In this document: piece by piece, positions 25,418 to 34,400 of the stretch
Position numbering within the stretch: the stretch's first letter is position 1
Layout of the letters: the number at the start of each line of letters is the position of its first letter
Assembly (NCBI GenBank): GCA_963704535.1
Contig: OY969916.1
Coordinates: 7,998,001 to 8,062,000, forward strand
DNA: 64,000 bases
From: G963704535 sp963704535
Lineage (GTDB): Bacteria > Chloroflexota > Chloroflexia > Chloroflexales > Roseiflexaceae
Direction: 5' to 3'
The notes under the pieces: generated by a model
Told to the model about the DNA's origin: nothing
The model's input: only the letters and a program-made list of their open reading frames with translations
The model's database searches: none
Made by a program: the position numbers and the translations under genes

Positions 25418-27453
25418 ATGCAAACTATTCAGATCACAACTCCTGGTATCAAGAAAGCACTCAGGAAATATGACTACAAGCGAGCCATTGCTGAGTACGT
25501 ATGGAACGGATTTGATGCAAAAGCAACATATGTCGATATTACAATTCAAACGAACGAAATAGGCGCGGTAAGTGAATTTAGAATAAGTGATAACGGGTAT
25601 GGTATCGACAACCGAAAATTATCCTCGAAGTTTATTCCGTTTTTTGAGTCAGACAAAGAGTTAGATCCAAATATTCAACGCAACACTTCAATGACACATG
25701 GAAAGAATGGTGTAGGCCGACTAACTTTCTTTAATTTCGCTGCTGAAGCGTCTTGGTCTACAACTTATAAAGGCGAGGAGCAAGGTATCGAAAGCAACTT
25801 TACATACACGATCAATATCAACTCCAATAGCCTGAACGCCTACTCCAACACTCCACCAAACTCCAACAAATACTCCAACGGGAACAGTTGTATCATTTTA
25901 CGGAATTAGATCCATCACTGAGAACAACTTTAAGAAAGATTTCAAATATTTTCTGGCTCAGGAGTTTTGTTGGTTTCTTGAATTGAACTCCTCAAAGGAT
26001 TATCACATCTTAATCAATGGCGTCCCGCTAAACTGCAACTCAATAACCGGAGAACAAGAATCATTTGTATACCAAGTAAGAGACGTGAAATTTGATATTA
26101 AATATATTCGATGGAATGATCCCCTTAATAATGAGTACTCACGCTTCTATTATATTGATTCGAATAGCGAGGAGAAATTCAAGGAGACAACTCGTCTCAA
26201 TCTCCAAGGAGACAAATTTTACCACAGCGTGTACATCAAGAGCGGGTTCTTTTGACTCCGTAAAAAGGCCCGACAAGTTACGCGATAATAACTCGGCACA
26301 ACTCGAATTTCCTGAATTCACGAAGGAGAACTTGATCTTTACCGAGCTTATCTTATTTGTACAGCAGTACTTACGAGGCAAGAGAAAACCATTTCTCGTC
26401 GATTCCACACAAAAGCTTATCGCAGAGTTCAAGAAAGATGGCGTGTTTCCAGATTACAAAGATACGCAATGGGATCGTATACGACAGCAACAAGTCGAGC
26501 TTGCTGTCAAGAGCATCTACCTATTCGAGCCTAGAGTCTTTTCCAGTCTAAACATGGAGCAGAAAAAGATCATGACACATTTACTTGATCTTATAGTAAA
26601 CTCAGATGAAGCTGACAAATTAACAGAAATAATCAGCGAGATCATCAAGTTAAACAAAGAAGAGAGAAAAGAGTTCGCTGCAATACTACAAACTAACAAG
26701 ATGGCAGGTATTATTAAGACGATTAAGTTAATAGAGGATCGCTTTAAGGCCATAGATCAATTGAAACAACTGGTCTTCAATCAAAACCTCCATGCTAATG
26801 AGCGTGACCATCTGCAAAAGTTTATTGAGCACCATTACTGGATATTTGGCGAGCAATATCACCTAATCACCGCCGCTGAACCTAAGTTTGAAGAGGCATT
26901 AAGACGTTATGTCTACAAAATAAGAGGTGATTTTGTAAGCAGAAGGATAGATCATCCTGACAAACTGAAGGAAATGGATATATTTATGATTCGCCAATTA
27001 ATTAATCACGACACTGTCAATTGCGTTGTAGTAGAATTAAAACACCCTAATGTGAAACTGGGAGAAAAAGAGTTGTCACAAGTCAAGAGATATTGGAATG
27101 TAATCAGAGATCAAGACGAGTTTAATGCGAACAACAATTCTTGGGAATTTTACTTGGTCGGCAATAGTTTCGATAGCACAAAGTACATACAAGGAGAAAT
27201 AGCGAATGCAAAGCATCATGGCGAAAAGTCTCTCGTTTTCTCGGCAAACAACTGCAAGATATATGTAAAGACTTGGAGCGAGATATTCGCAGAGTTTGAA
27301 ATACGCCACAGATTCCTTCTCGACAAGCTAAGTACTGACAGAGCAAAGTTACAATCAAAAGCGAATAGTGCGGCGGATATCATTCAAGATACGACCAAGA
27401 GCCTAGCCGTACAACCAGAACAGTTCAAAATGCCTCTCAACGACGAGGGATAG
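25418..27453 (+). pseudogene. GHKL ATPase fused to Shedu-like (DUF4263) nuclease, two frameshifts
   Basis: Repaired, ~677 aa. The N-terminal GHKL ATPase shows the N box AIAEYVWNGFDAKAT, DNGYGID and HGKNGVGR. The C-terminal ~230 residues resemble Shedu nucleases: FIEHHYWIFGEQYHLI, then MDIFMI...CVVVELKHP...LSQVKRYW, giving the D, ExK and Q of a PD-(D/E)XK site. The frame shifts among ACTCCAAC micro-repeats at ~25850-25885 and again at a T-run (26250-26253, one T too many). The region is strikingly AT-rich against its GC-rich flanks, pointing to transfer. Shedu proteins are anti-phage effectors, and a GHKL partner suggests ATP-gated sensing (inference). The frameshifts may be errors or may mean loss. 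Confidence 0.75.
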
Positions 27454-27683
27454 CGTGGTGTGCAGACTTCGTTCCGACTGAACATTGCATTCAGCCGACG
27501 TGTGGAATCGGGGCGATTTTCCAATCTGAATGTATCCCTCCATCAGTGGTGGTCTATTAGGGCCCTTCCGCGCGGCTGATGTTTGCCGTTCGGCGCGACT
27601 ATGCGCTACACGCTTACGAATGTGGTAGAATACTCGTAACCGATTCGCTCCATCACCCTCGACGTAACCGGGAGGATGTCATA

Positions 27684-27965
27684 ATGATGCAGGCCACCGC
27701 ACATCTCTATATCGTGACTGACAACCAGATCCTCAATGGGGAGCCGATCATTAAAGATACCCGGACGCCCGTTCGTGCGATTGTCGAACTTTGGCGGCAG
27801 GGCGTGCCGCCCGAGGCGATCCCCACACAACTCCCACACCTCACTTTGGCCCAGGTGTTCGACGCGTTGAGCTATTACAGTGACAACCAGGATGCAATTA
27901 ATCAGCACATCGCGCGCAATCGCATTCCTGATGACCTGATCGATCCACTGATGAAGCCAGCGTGA
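27684..27965 (+). CDS. DUF433 domain protein, antitoxin-like
   Basis: 93 aa. LNGEPIIKDTRTPVRAIVELWRQG and LPHLTLAQVFDALSYY are the DUF433 winged-helix pattern, found in antitoxins paired with DUF5615/PIN-like toxins. The ATG at 27684 follows GGAGGATGTCATA. It overlaps the next gene by 4 bp (GTGA), the usual layout of such pairs. It probably binds its own promoter and neutralises the partner. Confidence 0.85.
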   Translation: MMQATAHLYIVTDNQILNGEPIIKDTRTPVRAIVELWRQGVPPEAIPTQLPHLTLAQVFDALSYYSDNQDAINQHIARNRIPDDLIDPLMKPA

Positions 27966-28309
27966 CAAGCCTCTTCATTGAACTCTACCTTGATGAAGAC
28001 GTGAGTGTGCTGGTGGCCGATTTGATGCAGGCGCGCGGCTTTACCGCCATCACCACCCGCGAGGCGGGCCAATTGCATGCGAGCGATGCTGACCAGTTAG
28101 CCTATGCGGTCAGGCATCAGAAGACGTTTCTCACCCACAATCGGGCTGACTTCGAGGCTTTGGCCCAAACCTACTTCGCGAGTGGCCAGCCCCACTACGG
28201 GATCATTATAGCGGTGCGCCATCCGCCCTATGAAATTGTGCGCCGGCTCTTGCTGATCCTCAACCAAGTGACAGCGGATGAAATGCAAGACCAACTGCGC
28301 TATATCTGA
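27962..28309 (+). CDS. DUF5615 PIN-like protein, toxin-like
   Basis: 115 aa. ELYLDEDVSVLVADLMQARG, TTREAGQLHASDADQLAYA and FLTHNRADFEAL carry the conserved acidic residues of the DUF5615 (Mut7-C/PIN-like) family, predicted RNases in type II toxin-antitoxin pairs. The GTG start at 27962 overlaps the DUF433 stop. Confidence 0.85.
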   Translation: MTSLFIELYLDEDVSVLVADLMQARGFTAITTREAGQLHASDADQLAYAVRHQKTFLTHNRADFEALAQTYFASGQPHYGIIIAVRHPPYEIVRRLLLILNQVTADEMQDQLRYI

Positions 28310-28376
28310 CTTCAATAACGCAGAAATGCGCAGCTACGACAATGATGGAGATTCATCTTTGGGTGAGGAATGGACG

Positions 28377-29012
28377 ATGCGAGACCAAGCACGAGATCCA
28401 CTAGACCACCGGCAACCTAGCCCCTCGCCAGCAACCATTGCGGTTCGCGATCTTGAGGCCCACGATCAGCCATGGATGCACGACTTCCTGGTAACATACA
28501 ACCATTCGCTGCGCGTGGTCTCTCGCGGAACCCTGCACCACGTTCCCCAGTTGCCAGGTCTGATCGCAACCCTCAATGACATCCCATCTGCGCTGCTCAC
28601 CTACCATGTCGCTCATCAGAGACTGTCAGAAAAGGGGGAGTTTGAGGGGGCAGCCCCCTCAAGAACCCCCCACCCACCACGGATCGCGAGTGACGCGCGG
28701 CCTTTTCAGACAGCTTCTCAGGAATTTGAAGTGGTGACACTGCATACGGCGGTGCAGCGCCAGGGCCTCGGCGCGCGGCTCCTGGCAGCCGCGTGCGACC
28801 GGGCGCGTGCATTGGGCTGCCAGCGGCTATGGCTCATCACCACCAATGACAATGAACCGGCGATCCGGTTTTATGAACGCCAGGGAATGACGCTCGTGGC
28901 GATTCACCACAATGCCTTAGATGAGTCGCGCAAGCTGAAGCCGGAAATCCCTCACATTGGGCTAGGCGGGAAACCACTTCGCGATGAGATCGAATTCGAA
29001 TTTCGGTTGTGA
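28377..29012 (+). CDS. GNAT N-acetyltransferase with in-frame repeat insertion
   Basis: 211 aa. The acetyl-CoA loop QRQGLGARLLAAACDRARALG and the following NDNEPAIRFYERQGM are typical GNAT. Between YHVAHQ and EFEVVTLHTAV, which should be adjacent or nearly so, lie ~34 extra residues rich in Pro, Ser and Arg. They are encoded exactly by a copy of the G-rich palindromic repeat. The insertion is a multiple of three and leaves the frame open. ATG at 28377 follows GTGAGGAA. Whether the enzyme tolerates the insert is unknown; the acetyl-CoA site itself is intact. Confidence 0.75.
   Translation: MRDQARDPLDHRQPSPSPATIAVRDLEAHDQPWMHDFLVTYNHSLRVVSRGTLHHVPQLPGLIATLNDIPSALLTYHVAHQRLSEKGEFEGAAPSRTPHPPRIASDARPFQTASQEFEVVTLHTAVQRQGLGARLLAAACDRARALGCQRLWLITTNDNEPAIRFYERQGMTLVAIHHNALDESRKLKPEIPHIGLGGKPLRDEIEFEFRL
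28623..28713 (+). mobile_element. MITE-like 91-bp element (G-rich palindromic family) with terminal inverted repeats
   Basis: CTGTCAGAAAAGG (28623-28635) and CCTTTTCAGACAG (28701-28713) are inverted repeats differing at one position. They enclose GAGTTTGAGGGGGCAGCCCC, the core hairpin of the dispersed family. The element lies inside the GNAT gene. The CTGTCTGAAAAGG end recurs at 12384 and, alone and inverted, at 29673-29685. Confidence 0.7.
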
Positions 29013-29047
29013 CCGGCTGTGCCGGCCGTAATGAAAGGATGGAACCC

Positions 29048-29464
29048 ATGGCCCTCGAACTGTATATGCTCGGTTTGATCGTCCAGGATATGCCGACAGC
29101 CCTGGCATTCTATCGACAACTCGGTCTTGCTATTCCTGACGGCAGCGAAACGCAGGCGCATGTCGAGATCAAGATGGGCAGCGGGATGACCTTCTTTCTC
29201 AACTCCAAGCCGAAGCGCTGGGATCCCCGCTTTGATACGTCGTCTGATCTCCAGCCAAGCGCAGCCGGAGATCGATACCCCGTTGTCCTTGAGTTCTACT
29301 TGAAAGAGCAGGCCGCTCTGGAAGCAAAATACACGGAACTCATCGACTACGGGTATCAGGGGTACCGGGAGCCGTACGCAACGTCGTTCGGCATGTACTT
29401 CGCCATGGTCAAGGACCCCGATGGAAACACCATCCTGCTCTCGGCTGACGCGACGCCCAAATGA
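29048..29464 (+). CDS. VOC (glyoxalase/bleomycin-resistance) family protein
   Basis: 138 aa. ELYMLGLIVQDMPTALAFYR with LGLAIPDG at the N-terminus and FAMVKDPDGNTILLSA at the C-terminus are the two beta-alpha-beta-beta-beta halves of a VOC domain; HVEIK and DPDGN positions could bind metal. ATG at 29048 is preferred over 29039 because GAAAGG is then at a workable distance. No substrate can be assigned. Confidence 0.8.
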   Translation: MALELYMLGLIVQDMPTALAFYRQLGLAIPDGSETQAHVEIKMGSGMTFFLNSKPKRWDPRFDTSSDLQPSAAGDRYPVVLEFYLKEQAALEAKYTELIDYGYQGYREPYATSFGMYFAMVKDPDGNTILLSADATPK

Positions 29465-29481
29465 GCCAAGCTCGTGTTACG

Positions 29482-29522
29482 TGTTACGTGTTGCGTTGCG
29501 CCGACTCACGCAACACGTAACA
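29482..29522. repeat. Heptamer hairpin (ACGTGTT type) in the 29465-29689 gap
   Basis: TGTTACGTGTTGCG (29482-29495) pairs with CGCAACACGTAACA (29509-29522). It lies between the convergent VOC and serA genes and could act as a bidirectional terminator. The same gap also holds a GGGCCGAC/GTCGGCCC hairpin near 29600 and an isolated MITE end at 29673-29685. No gene is seen in it. Confidence 0.75.
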
Positions 29523-29689
29523 TCCACTTCGGAATAGTTTATTTGCAGCAGAGCGAGCAGCGGGGGCGATGGCGATGGCAGAGGAGGCGGCGAGGTAAGG
29601 GCCGACCTGCGTGTCGGCCCGCAGCGCAACTCGGCGCAACTCGTCGGCCCTACTAATGCTGACGTTCACCACCCTTTTCAGACAGCCTC

Positions 29690-31264
29690 TTAGAGGACGA
29701 TGCCGTATGCGCGCTCAATATCGGGCTCGGCCAGGATCTGCGCGAGGATGGTGGGCGGCACCGGGTCGTCGAGTGTGAGTACCATCATGGCGCTCTCACG
29801 CGGCGCCAGTCGGCCGACGTGCATGCCGGAGATGTTGACATCGCCAGTGCCCAGCAGTGTGCCCACGCGCCCGATCATGCCCGGTCGATCGCGGTGGTAG
29901 GTGAAGAGCAGCGAGCCGGCAGGCACAAAATCGACCCAGTAGCCATCGGCCTCGACGATGTGCGGCTCGTCGCGCAGCACGGTGCCGGCGAACTCGTGCG
30001 GCCCATCGGCCGTCTCGGCGCGCAGAACCAACAGCCCGGCATAGCTCTCGGCATCCTCGGACGTAAACTCGTTGTACTTTAGGCCCCGCTCACGCGCCAG
30101 CAGAGGTGCATTGACCGGAGTGACGCGCTGCTCGCAGACATCGGTCAGCAGACCCTGGAGCACGGCCAATCGGACCGGCGCGGTCGCCACGCGCGCCAAG
30201 TCGCCACGATACTCGATCTCATAGGCCCGCACCGGGTCGCGGACCAGCGTGGTGCAGAGCGCGCCGAGCTGGCGGCCGAGGCGAATGTAGGGGGCCAGCA
30301 CGCCCCACTCCTCCGGCGGGACAAACGGCGCATTGACGGCATAGATCGGCGTGCCGCCGTTCAGCGCGGTGATCACGCCCTCGGCCACATCGACCCCGGC
30401 CAGCGCCTGCGCCTCAACCGTGGAAGCGCCCAGGTGCGGTGTCGTCATGACGGCCGGGTGGCCAAGCAGCGGGCTGCCGGTGGGCGGCTCATGCTCGAAC
30501 ACGTCGAGGGCGGCGCCGGCGATCTGCTTGCGCTCAAGCGCATCGATCAACGCCGCCTCGTCGACAATGCCGCCGCGGGCGGCGTTGATCAGGAAAGCGG
30601 TCGGCTTCATCTGGGCCAGCCGCGTGGCGTTGATCAGGTTGCGGGTCTGGTCGAGCAGCGGGACGTGTAGGGAGACGAAGTCGCCCTGGGCGAGCACCTC
30701 GTCAAGCGTCGCCAGCGTCACGCCAAGCTGGGCGGCGCGGTCGGTCGAGACGACCGGGTCGAAGGCCAGGACCGTCATCTCCAGGCCACGGGCGCGGCGG
30801 GCCACCTCGGCGCCGATCCGGCCCAGGCCGACCAATCCGAGCGTCTTACCGCGCACCTCGAAGCCCATAAACTTGCCGCGCTCCCACTTGCCGCTCTGGA
30901 GCGAGTGATGGGCGGAGGGCAGGCGTCTTGCCAGCGCCATGATAAAGCCGATCGTCAGCTCGGCGGCGGCGACGCTATTGGCGGCCGGCGCGTTGACGAC
31001 CAGGATGCCGCGCTTGGTCGCGGCGGCGACGTCGATGTTGTCCACGCCGGTGCCGGCCCGGCCGACGACCTTCAGCCGCTCGCCCGCCGCGAGTACCTCG
31101 GCCGTGACCTTGGTGGCGCTACGGACCACCAGGGCATCATACTCCGGCAGGGTATCCAGCAAGGCCGCCTGATCGAGATCGGTGCGCAGGTCGACCTGGC
31201 CGACGGCGCGCAGGGCGGCCAGGCCAGCCTCGGCGATCTGTTCGGTGACAAGAATACGATGCAC
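29690..31264 (-). CDS. serA: D-3-phosphoglycerate dehydrogenase
   Basis: 524 aa, the long SerA type. The N-terminal substrate domain begins MHRILVTEQIAEAGL. The NAD domain shows GKTLGLVGLGRIGAEVARRA. The catalytic Arg, Glu and His lie in INAARGGIVDE, DVFEHEP and TTPHLGAST. An ASB-type intervening domain follows, and a C-terminal ACT domain starts near residue 450 (LFTYHRDRPGMIGRVGTLLG), allowing serine feedback. It oxidises 3-phosphoglycerate to 3-phosphohydroxypyruvate, the entry step of serine synthesis. It lies downstream of the aminotransferase on the same strand. Confidence 0.93.
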   Translation of the reverse strand: MHRILVTEQIAEAGLAALRAVGQVDLRTDLDQAALLDTLPEYDALVVRSATKVTAEVLAAGERLKVVGRAGTGVDNIDVAAATKRGILVVNAPAANSVAAAELTIGFIMALARRLPSAHHSLQSGKWERGKFMGFEVRGKTLGLVGLGRIGAEVARRARGLEMTVLAFDPVVSTDRAAQLGVTLATLDEVLAQGDFVSLHVPLLDQTRNLINATRLAQMKPTAFLINAARGGIVDEAALIDALERKQIAGAALDVFEHEPPTGSPLLGHPAVMTTPHLGASTVEAQALAGVDVAEGVITALNGGTPIYAVNAPFVPPEEWGVLAPYIRLGRQLGALCTTLVRDPVRAYEIEYRGDLARVATAPVRLAVLQGLLTDVCEQRVTPVNAPLLARERGLKYNEFTSEDAESYAGLLVLRAETADGPHEFAGTVLRDEPHIVEADGYWVDFVPAGSLLFTYHRDRPGMIGRVGTLLGTGDVNISGMHVGRLAPRESAMMVLTLDDPVPPTILAQILAEPDIERAYGIVL

Positions 31265-31299
31265 GATGAACTCCTTGATCTAGAACTGGCTGGATAAAA

Positions 31300-31353
31300 C
31301 GTGAAACGTGAAACGTGAACGCACTCGTCACGCTTCACGTTTCACGCTTCACG
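31300..31353. repeat. Heptamer hairpin (CGTGAAA type) between serA and the aminotransferase
   Basis: ACGTGAAACGTGAAACGTGA on the left and TCACGCTTCACGTTTCACGC on the right can pair over about 20 bp with few mismatches. Each arm is built of CGTGAAA/TTTCACG heptamers. It occupies the 113-bp gap inside the serine operon and may pause or attenuate transcription into serA. Confidence 0.75.
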
Positions 31354-31377
31354 GCGTCCGTCCAGGATGAGAGGATG

Positions 31378-32469
31378 TCAGCGGCGCATGTCCTTCAGCA
31401 CCGCGCCGAGCTGCTCAATGGTCACCTGCAACTCTTCTTCGGTGAAGAACCCCAGGTGGCCGATGCGGATGATCCGGTCCGTGAGCGCGCCCTGGCCCCC
31501 GGCGATGATCGTATTGTAGCGGGAGCGCATCGCGCCGCGGATCTCGTGTGCTGGGAGGCCGTCGGGCACTGTCACGGCGGTGACGATGTCGGAGTTGTGC
31601 GGCGGGTCGGCGAACAGGGACAGCCCCAGGTCGAGCACGCCGTCGCGAACCAGCTTGCCGGCGCGGGCGTGGCGCGCGAAGATCGCCTCACGCCCCTCCT
31701 CGCGCATTAGCTCCAGGGCGGCGTGGAGCCCATAGAACACCGTGACCGCCGGCGTGTAGGGGGCGGTACCTTCGTCGTGGGCCTCGCGCATCCGCTGGAA
31801 ATCCCAGTAGTACCTTGGCATTGTCGAGCGCGAGACCGCCTCCCAAGCGCGCGGGCTGACGCTGATCATCGCCAGGCCGGGCGGACAGCCGAATGCCTTC
31901 TGCGAGCCGGTCACCACCACATCAATGCCCCAATCGTCGGTCTCGAACGGCAGCGCGCCGATGCCGCTGACGGAGTCGACGATGATCAGCGCCTCGCCAC
32001 GCTCCTCGTGGATCACCGTAGCCAATGCGGCAATCGGATTGGTGACGCCGGTGGAGGTCTCGTTGTGGGTCAGGTAGACAGCCCGGATGTCGGGGTTGGC
32101 GCGGAGGGCCTCCTGGAGGGCATACGGGCTGCAAGCCGCCCCAGCCGGGTGATCGAGCCTGGTCACATTGACGCCGAAGGCTTGGGCGATCGCGATCGCC
32201 CGCTCACCAAAGAAGCCGCCGGCGACCATGAGCGCGCGATCACCCGGCGAGAACATGTTGACGATCGCCGCCTCCAGGCCGCCGGTGCCGGAGCCGCTGA
32301 AGCAGAGGATCTCATTGCGCGTGGCGAACACCTGGCGCAGGCCGGCGCGCACCTCGCTGAGCAGCACCTTGAACTCAGCGCCGCGGTGGTTGATCATCTG
32401 GTGGGCCAGGGCCGCGCGCACCGCTTCGGGCATGGCGACGGGACCAGGGATGCGCAGGTTCTGTGACAT
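31378..32469 (-). CDS. Class V aminotransferase (serine-pyruvate/alanine-glyoxylate type)
   Basis: 363 aa. LRIPGPVAMPEAVRAAL and INHRGAEFKVLLSEV start the fold, SGSGTGGLEAAIVN binds the cofactor phosphate, IIVDSVSGIGALPFETDDWG holds the PLP-contacting Asp, and VVTGSQKAFGCPPGLA carries the Schiff-base Lys. Together with serA it probably supplies the transamination step of serine synthesis, the role played by this fold in several lineages without classical SerC; that assignment is from context. The ATG is preceded by CCTGGAGGCACT. Confidence 0.9.
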   Translation of the reverse strand: MSQNLRIPGPVAMPEAVRAALAHQMINHRGAEFKVLLSEVRAGLRQVFATRNEILCFSGSGTGGLEAAIVNMFSPGDRALMVAGGFFGERAIAIAQAFGVNVTRLDHPAGAACSPYALQEALRANPDIRAVYLTHNETSTGVTNPIAALATVIHEERGEALIIVDSVSGIGALPFETDDWGIDVVVTGSQKAFGCPPGLAMISVSPRAWEAVSRSTMPRYYWDFQRMREAHDEGTAPYTPAVTVFYGLHAALELMREEGREAIFARHARAGKLVRDGVLDLGLSLFADPPHNSDIVTAVTVPDGLPAHEIRGAMRSRYNTIIAGGQGALTDRIIRIGHLGFFTEEELQVTIEQLGAVLKDMRR

Positions 32470-32583
32470 AGTGCCTCCAGGTCAAGGTGAGAACAGCACG
32501 GCGCAAGCTGGGAGCCTCGCATACGTCGATCTTGGGATAGTCCTCGACAGAGAGGTAGTCTGCGCCGGCGCAGCAGTGGGTTC

Positions 32584-32611
32584 ATTATAGCGGGTTTAAG
32601 GGGACCGTCAA
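32584..32611 (-). promoter_or_regulatory. Sigma-70-type promoter of the serine operon
   Basis: On the - strand TTGACG (32606-32611), a 16-bp spacer and a perfect TATAAT (32584-32589) precede the aminotransferase by about 115 bp. This is the best promoter match on the - strand of the window. The implied leader of roughly 105 nt is long enough for regulation, but I recognise no riboswitch. Confidence 0.75.
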
Positions 32612-32677
32612 GACGCCGGCGGTACGCGCAGGGCGGCGCCGGCAGCCCTTGCTCCGCCAACACCGACGACGCAGCCC

Positions 32678-34142
32678 GTAAGTGTTCGGACTTGCCCTAG
32701 AGCCAGTTCTATGTTATTCATGGGTCCATGCAGCTTGAGGAAGAACTTGTCCAGTTGCGAGGCGAAAACGCTGGGCTGCGCCAGCAGATGGTTCAGCTCC
32801 ACTAAAAGTTGGCGCAGGCACTGGAGCAACTGACCACTGCACAAGCACGTATTGCTGAACTCGAACAACACCGCCACCACCCACCACCCTTCGTCAAGCC
32901 CACCCACCCCAAATCCTGCCAGCCCAAGCCCAAGCGCAAGAAGCGCGCGTCCGACCACAATCATGGTCGTCAGCGCCTGACCCTACAGCTACCCTCGAAC
33001 ACGCCCTTGAACGCTGCCCGGATTGCAACTACCACTTGCAGGGCCACAGCCTCGACTACACCCGTGAGGTGATCGAGCTGCCCGAGCCACAGCCTCTTGA
33101 GGTGATCGAATATCGCGTCATCAAGCGCTTCTGGCCGCACTGCAAACGCTGGCACAGCCCCAAGCTCGACTTGAGCGGCCAGGTGCTCGGGCACGGGCGG
33201 AGCGGTGTGCGGATTGTCAGCCTGATCGCCTTCCTACGCACCTCCTTACGCTTGCCTATCCGCCGCTTCCAGAGCTACTTGCACACTCTGCATCAGTTGC
33301 AGCTCAGCGCGGGCGAAATCGTCGAACTGCTGCATCAAGCGCGGCGAATGCTCCAGTCCTCGATTGATGCTCTCAAGGAACAGGCACGCGCTAGCCCGAT
33401 ACTGCATGGCGACGAGACCTCGTGGCGTGAATGGGCAAAACGGCTACATTTGGGCCTTCTGCACGCCGGGGGAGGACGCCATACGTTACTATGAATATGA
33501 TCGCAGCCGCGGCCAGGCAGTGGTGAAGCGAGTGCTGGAAGGCAAGTTCAGTGGCCACCTGGTGAGCGACTTCTATTGCGGCTACAATGAGTATGCCGGC
33601 AAGCATCAGCGCTGCTGGACACACTTGCTGCGTGATCTGCACGAGTTGAAACAGGCGCACGAGCAGGAAGCGGAGGTGGTGGAGTGGGCGCACTCGCTGC
33701 GTGGGCTCTATGATCAGGCACAGACGTGGCTACAGGAGCAGTCAGAGCCAAGCCAGCAGGAGCGTGAACGCCTCTAGGTGGAATTGACCAGTCGCAGCCA
33801 TACGCTTGGCTACAGTATGCAAAAGCTAGGTCGCATCCGTGCTGCGCACTGGCCAAGCGGTTGCTGCCGCACGAAGACGAGTTGTTCCAATTCGTGCTGG
33901 TTGAGGGGTTGAGTGCGAGCAATAATCTGGCAGAGCGCTCAATCCGCCCACTGGTGGTGATACGCAAGATTAGTGGTGGTTCGCGCAGCCAGGAAGGCAC
34001 CAAGACACGCATGGGGGCTGGCCAGTCTGTTTGAAACTTGGCAGGCTCGTAAGCTCAACCCCTTTGATGAGTGCCTCAAGCTGCTCAAGCAATTGGTCCC
34101 CTCACCCCTGCAAACTGCTTTACCCTAAATCTGAACAGTTAC
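32678..34142 (+). mobile_element. IS66-family element (single-ORF type), decayed
   Basis: Imperfect terminal inverted repeats GTAAGTGTTCGGACTT (32678-32693) and, inverted, GTAACTGTTCAGATTT (34127-34142) bound a 1465-bp element. It is flanked by perfect 8-bp direct repeats CGCAGCCC (32670-32677 and 34143-34150). GTAA ends and 8-bp duplications are typical of IS66. The size and lack of tnpA/tnpB point to the ISBst12-like, tnpC-only group. Confidence 0.9.
32728..34129 (+). pseudogene. IS66-type transposase remnant
   Basis: Fragments in several frames: an N-terminal coiled coil (MQLEEELVQLRGENAGLRQQ) ended by TAA near 32802, a zinc-finger segment CPDCNYHLQGHSLDYTREVI, and the IS66 core with SPILHGDETSWRE and, after a frameshift near 33430, FSGHLVSDFYCGYNEYAGKHQRCW. 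A stop follows at 33777, then shifted remnants SASNNLAERSIRP and LASLFETWQARKLNPF. At least five disabling changes mean it cannot make transposase. Confidence 0.88.
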
Positions 34143-34156
34143 CGCAGCCCAGCAGC

Positions 34157-34185
34157 TTGGCAAACAACCGCTGGGCTGGTATAAT
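34157..34185 (+). promoter_or_regulatory. Promoter of tRNA-Glu
   Basis: TTGGCA (34157-34162), a 17-bp spacer and TATAAT (34180-34185, preceded by TGG) lie 15 bp before the tRNA. It starts only 14 bp beyond the IS66 right end, so the insertion just spared it. Confidence 0.8.
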
Positions 34186-34200
34186 GGCGGCGTCTTGGAT

Positions 34201-34277
34201 GCCCCCGTCGTCTAGCGGCCCAGGACGCCACCCTTTCAAGGTGGAGATCACGGGTTCGAATCCCGTCGGGGGTACCA
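34201..34277 (+). tRNA. tRNA-Glu (TTC anticodon), CCA encoded
   Basis: 77 nt. Acceptor stem GCCCCCG/CGGGGGT (G-U at the end), anticodon arm CCACC-CTTTCAA-GGTGG with anticodon TTC, T arm ACGGG-TTCGAAT-CCCGT, discriminator A and encoded CCA. Total length matches the canonical cloverleaf exactly. Confidence 0.96.
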
Positions 34278-34346
34278 AACCAAACTTGCTGAAAAGCAGA
34301 AAGTACTTCGCATAGTAGGTAGAAAGTACTTCGCATAAGTACGAAT

Positions 34347-34388
34347 AAAGACCCTGGAGTATCTGTGAGGCTCCAGGGTCTTTGTTTG
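34347..34388. terminator. Intrinsic terminator, usable on both strands
   Basis: AAAGACCCTGGAG and CTCCAGGGTCTTT form a perfect 13-bp stem with an 11-nt loop, followed by TGTTTG. The mirrored A-run on the left gives a T-run on the other strand. It ends tRNA-Glu transcription and also lies just past the stop of the - strand gene at 34401. Between tRNA and stem, AGAAAGTACTTCGCATA occurs twice. Confidence 0.85.
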
Positions 34389-34400
34389 TCCCTTCTCGTC

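Noticed and set aside
32470..32583. Riboswitch or T-box in the leader of the serine operon
   Set aside because: The leader is ~105 nt and has some pairing potential, but neither a T-box sequence nor another known riboswitch core could be identified by eye.
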